From contig NZ_JACCBN010000001.1 in NCBI RefSeq assembly GCF_013409505.1, positions 5,394,001-5,458,000 of the forward strand: a stretch of DNA of 64,000 nucleotides, given 5' to 3'. Below are positions 60,789 to 64,000 of the stretch, piece by piece. How positions within the stretch are numbered: position 1 is the first letter of the stretch; the number at the start of each line of letters is the position of its first letter. A model generated the notes under the pieces. It saw only the letters and a program-made list of their open reading frames with translations. It was not told where the DNA came from and searched no databases. The position numbers and the translations under genes were made by a program. The stretch is from Actinomycetospora corticicola. GTDB taxonomy: Bacteria > Actinomycetota > Actinomycetes > Mycobacteriales > Pseudonocardiaceae.

Positions 60789-62048
60789 GTGACGACCGGG
60801 ACCGAGGACCTGACCGGCTCCTCGCTCGGCCGCTACCGGGTGGAGGGCGTCATCGGGCGCGGCGGCATGAGCACCGTCTACCGCGCCACCGACACCCGAC
60901 TCGGTCGAATCGTCGCTCTCAAGGTCATCGACCCGTCCCTCGCCGGCGACGAGGAGTTCCGCGAACGGTTCCGCGACGAGGCCCGCAACACCTCCGCGGT
61001 CGACCACCCGCACGTCGTGCCGCTCTACGACGTCGACAGCGTGGACGACCGGCTCTACATCGCGATGCGCTTCGTCGAGGGCCCGGACCTCGCGACCCTG
61101 ATCGGCGGGCGCCCGCTCGCCCCGGACCGCGCGCTGCGGCTGCTCGACCAGGTCGCCGACGCCCTCGACGCGGTGCACGCGCACGGCCTGGTCCACCTCG
61201 ACGTCAAGCCGGCCAACGTCCTCGTCGGCGGGTCCACCTCCGGCGCCGACCACGCCTACCTCGCCGACTTCGGCCTCACCCACCGCGGCGCCACCGGCCA
61301 CCGCACCCGCGGCGGCGACTTCCTCGGCTCGCCGACCTTCGCCGCACCCGAGCACCTGCGCGGCGAGCCGGTCGACGCGCGCACCGACCTCTACTCCCTG
61401 GGCTGCGTGCTCTACACGTGCCTGACCGGCCACGCCCCCTACCGCGGCTCGGTCACCGAGGTCATCGACGCGCACCTGGCCGGCGCGGTCCCGACCGCCT
61501 CCCACGGCGTCGCCCTCGGCCCCGACGTCGACGCGCTCGTCCGCCGGGCCCTGTCGGTCGACCCGGCCGGGCGGCCCGCGAGCGCCCGGGACCTGATCGC
61601 CGAGGCCCGGTCCGTCCTCGCCCGGCGGCCGGCCTTCCCGACGGCGGTTGCTGCCGCTGCGGCTCCCGCCCCGCCCCTTGCGCGTGAGGGGAACCCTCAT
61701 GCCGATAGAGCGCTCGGATCCTCCCCTCACGGAGCCCCGCCGCCCGCGCGTCCGGTCCCGCAGCGTCAGCCGTGGCCCACCGCTGACGTCCGACGTCAGC
61801 AGCCCGCCACGCCGGGCCGACCCCACCTTCCCGCGGCAGGACCTGTCGTCGGGAACGGGATGCCGCCGCGGGCCCCGCTCCCTCCGCGCCCTCCCGCGCC
61901 GCCGCAGCGGACCCGCGCGCCCGCCCCGCCGAGCGACCTCGGCGCGTTCGGCCGTGGAGGGGCACCCGGTCGGCCGGTCGTGGCCCTCGTCGTCGGGGGT
62001 GCCGTCCTGGCCCTGCTGATCGTCGTCGCGGTCCTGCTGCTGAGCTGA
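60789..62048 (+). CDS. Membrane-anchored Ser/Thr protein kinase (PknB-like)
   Basis: A 419-residue kinase. Gly-rich loop [11 protein letters not shown], Lys45 (VALKVID), catalytic loop HLDVKPAN (Asp138, with Leu in place of the usual Arg of HRD), and DFG at 160-162. The kinase domain ends near 280. The linker (285-395) is Pro-rich and is encoded in part by three dispersed repeats. A single C-terminal membrane helix ([22 protein letters not shown]) ends the protein with no external sensor. GTG 60789 is the likely start. Confidence 0.9.
   Translation: MTTGTEDLTGSSLGRYRVEGVIGRGGMSTVYRATDTRLGRIVALKVIDPSLAGDEEFRERFRDEARNTSAVDHPHVVPLYDVDSVDDRLYIAMRFVEGPDLATLIGGRPLAPDRALRLLDQVADALDAVHAHGLVHLDVKPANVLVGGSTSGADHAYLADFGLTHRGATGHRTRGGDFLGSPTFAAPEHLRGEPVDARTDLYSLGCVLYTCLTGHAPYRGSVTEVIDAHLAGAVPTASHGVALGPDVDALVRRALSVDPAGRPASARDLIAEARSVLARRPAFPTAVAAAAAPAPPLAREGNPHADRALGSSPHGAPPPARPVPQRQPWPTADVRRQQPATPGRPHLPAAGPVVGNGMPPRAPLPPRPPAPPQRTRAPAPPSDLGAFGRGGAPGRPVVALVVGGAVLALLIVVAVLLLS
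61683..61731. repeat. Palindrome in the kinase linker (single copy in window)
   Basis: CGTGAGGGGA and TCCCCTCACG form perfect arms around a 29-base centre. It is in frame at about residues 299-315 of the kinase. Confidence 0.7.
61763..61810. repeat. Palindromic repeat family B (copy 3) in the kinase gene
   Basis: GCGTCAGCCGTGGCCCACC...GCTGACGTCCGACGTCAGC with GCCCGCCAC. It is in frame at about residues 326-341 and encodes [12 protein letters not shown]. Confidence 0.8.
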
Positions 62049-62066
62049 CGCACGCCCGTCGGGTCG

Positions 62067-62093
62067 CTTGCACTCGACCCACCCGAGTGCCAG
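62067..62093. promoter_or_regulatory. CIRCE element 1
   Basis: GCACTC-N9-GAGTGC (62070-62090), an HrcA-type binding site. It is slightly less perfect at its outer bases than the second copy. Confidence 0.85.
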
Positions 62094-62100
62094 ACTCGGG

Positions 62101-62127
62101 TTGGCACTCGGTACTGTCGAGTGCCAG
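62101..62127. promoter_or_regulatory. CIRCE element 2
   Basis: TTGGCACTC-N9-GAGTGCCAG, very close to the consensus TTAGCACTC-N9-GAGTGCTAA. It is the second HrcA operator 95 bp upstream of groEL. Confidence 0.93.
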
Positions 62128-62140
62128 GTCGGGTCGGTGA

Positions 62141-63856
<1,716 letters not shown>

Positions 63857-63879
63857 TCCACACGCGCTCTTCGGAGACG

Positions 63880-63910
63880 ACGGGCCGTACCCCACCGGGG
63901 TGCGGCCCGT
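63880..63910. terminator. groEL terminator
   Basis: ACGGGCCGTACCCC pairs with GGGGTGCGGCCCGT around ACC. It lies 24 bp after the stop codon. Confidence 0.8.
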
Positions 63911-63932
63911 TCGTCGTTCTCGGCCCTCCCTC

Positions 63933-63978
63933 GTGGCAGCGAAGCGTCGTTGCTGTCACCCAGCGGCAGGAAAGCCAC
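63933..63978. repeat. Palindromic repeat family A (hybrid form, copy 6)
   Basis: Begins GTGGCAGCGAAGCGTCG and ends GGCAGGAAAGCCAC, almost identical to copy 1 at 5968. It lies after the groEL terminator. Confidence 0.85.
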
Positions 63979-64000
63979 ATCGTCGATCGTGTGGTCGAAA

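Overview
The window is high-GC actinobacterial DNA, most likely from the Pseudonocardiaceae. No 16S gene is present, so the family is an inference. It rests on pervasive GTG starts, WhiB and MmpS-like proteins, and a gene order at the right end that matches the mycobacterial block def / DUF3263 / LytR_C protein / p97-like AAA / pssA / psd / moeA / groEL (M. tuberculosis Rv0429c to Rv0440).

Layout. 1-7.7 kb: a partial membrane adenylate cyclase, an anti-sigma-type ATPase with a MEDS domain, a Zn/Mn ABC uptake operon, a LacI regulator and a ThrE exporter. 7.8-20.1 kb: a 12.2-kb integrated element of the actinomycete integrative and conjugative (AICE, pSAM2-like) type. It is inserted in the 3' end of tRNA-Thr(TGT) and flanked by a 48-bp direct repeat. 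It carries int, xis, an FtsK/TraB translocase, a WhiB protein, a KorSA-like GntR repressor with two candidate operators, PP2C and Nudix genes, a RepSA-like HUH initiator, small accessory genes and an AT-richer cargo. The cargo is an ABC-ATPase/TOPRIM protein resembling OLD and PARIS-type anti-phage proteins, followed by an unrecognised protein with a C-terminal membrane helix. 20-36.6 kb: mixed metabolic and regulatory genes (FAD monooxygenase/TetR, DehI-like dehalogenase, VapBC-like pair, SplB-like radical SAM, hydrolases, glycosyltransferase, TauD-like and AurF-like oxygenases). 36.7-39.5 kb: thiE, then a TPP riboswitch and thiO-thiS-thiG. 39.6-48.5 kb: hydrolase, SRPBCC protein, P450, 2-hydroxyacid dehydrogenase, hemerythrin protein and a large SARP-type regulator. 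48.5-52 kb: a TPP riboswitch, thiC and two tandem thiD genes on the minus strand. 52-64 kb: an HtrA-like protease and the conserved def-to-groEL block, with two CIRCE operators before groEL.

The thiamine genes together cover the pyrimidine branch (ThiC, ThiD), the thiazole branch (ThiO, ThiS, ThiG) and the coupling step (ThiE). Both riboswitches place most of them under thiamine pyrophosphate control.

The most distinctive feature outside the genes is a set of dispersed palindromic repeats (called families A to E here). They sit mainly at gene ends. Several lie inside coding sequence, in interdomain linkers of a Ser/Thr kinase and the SARP regulator, and one family supplies stop codons to the genes beside it.
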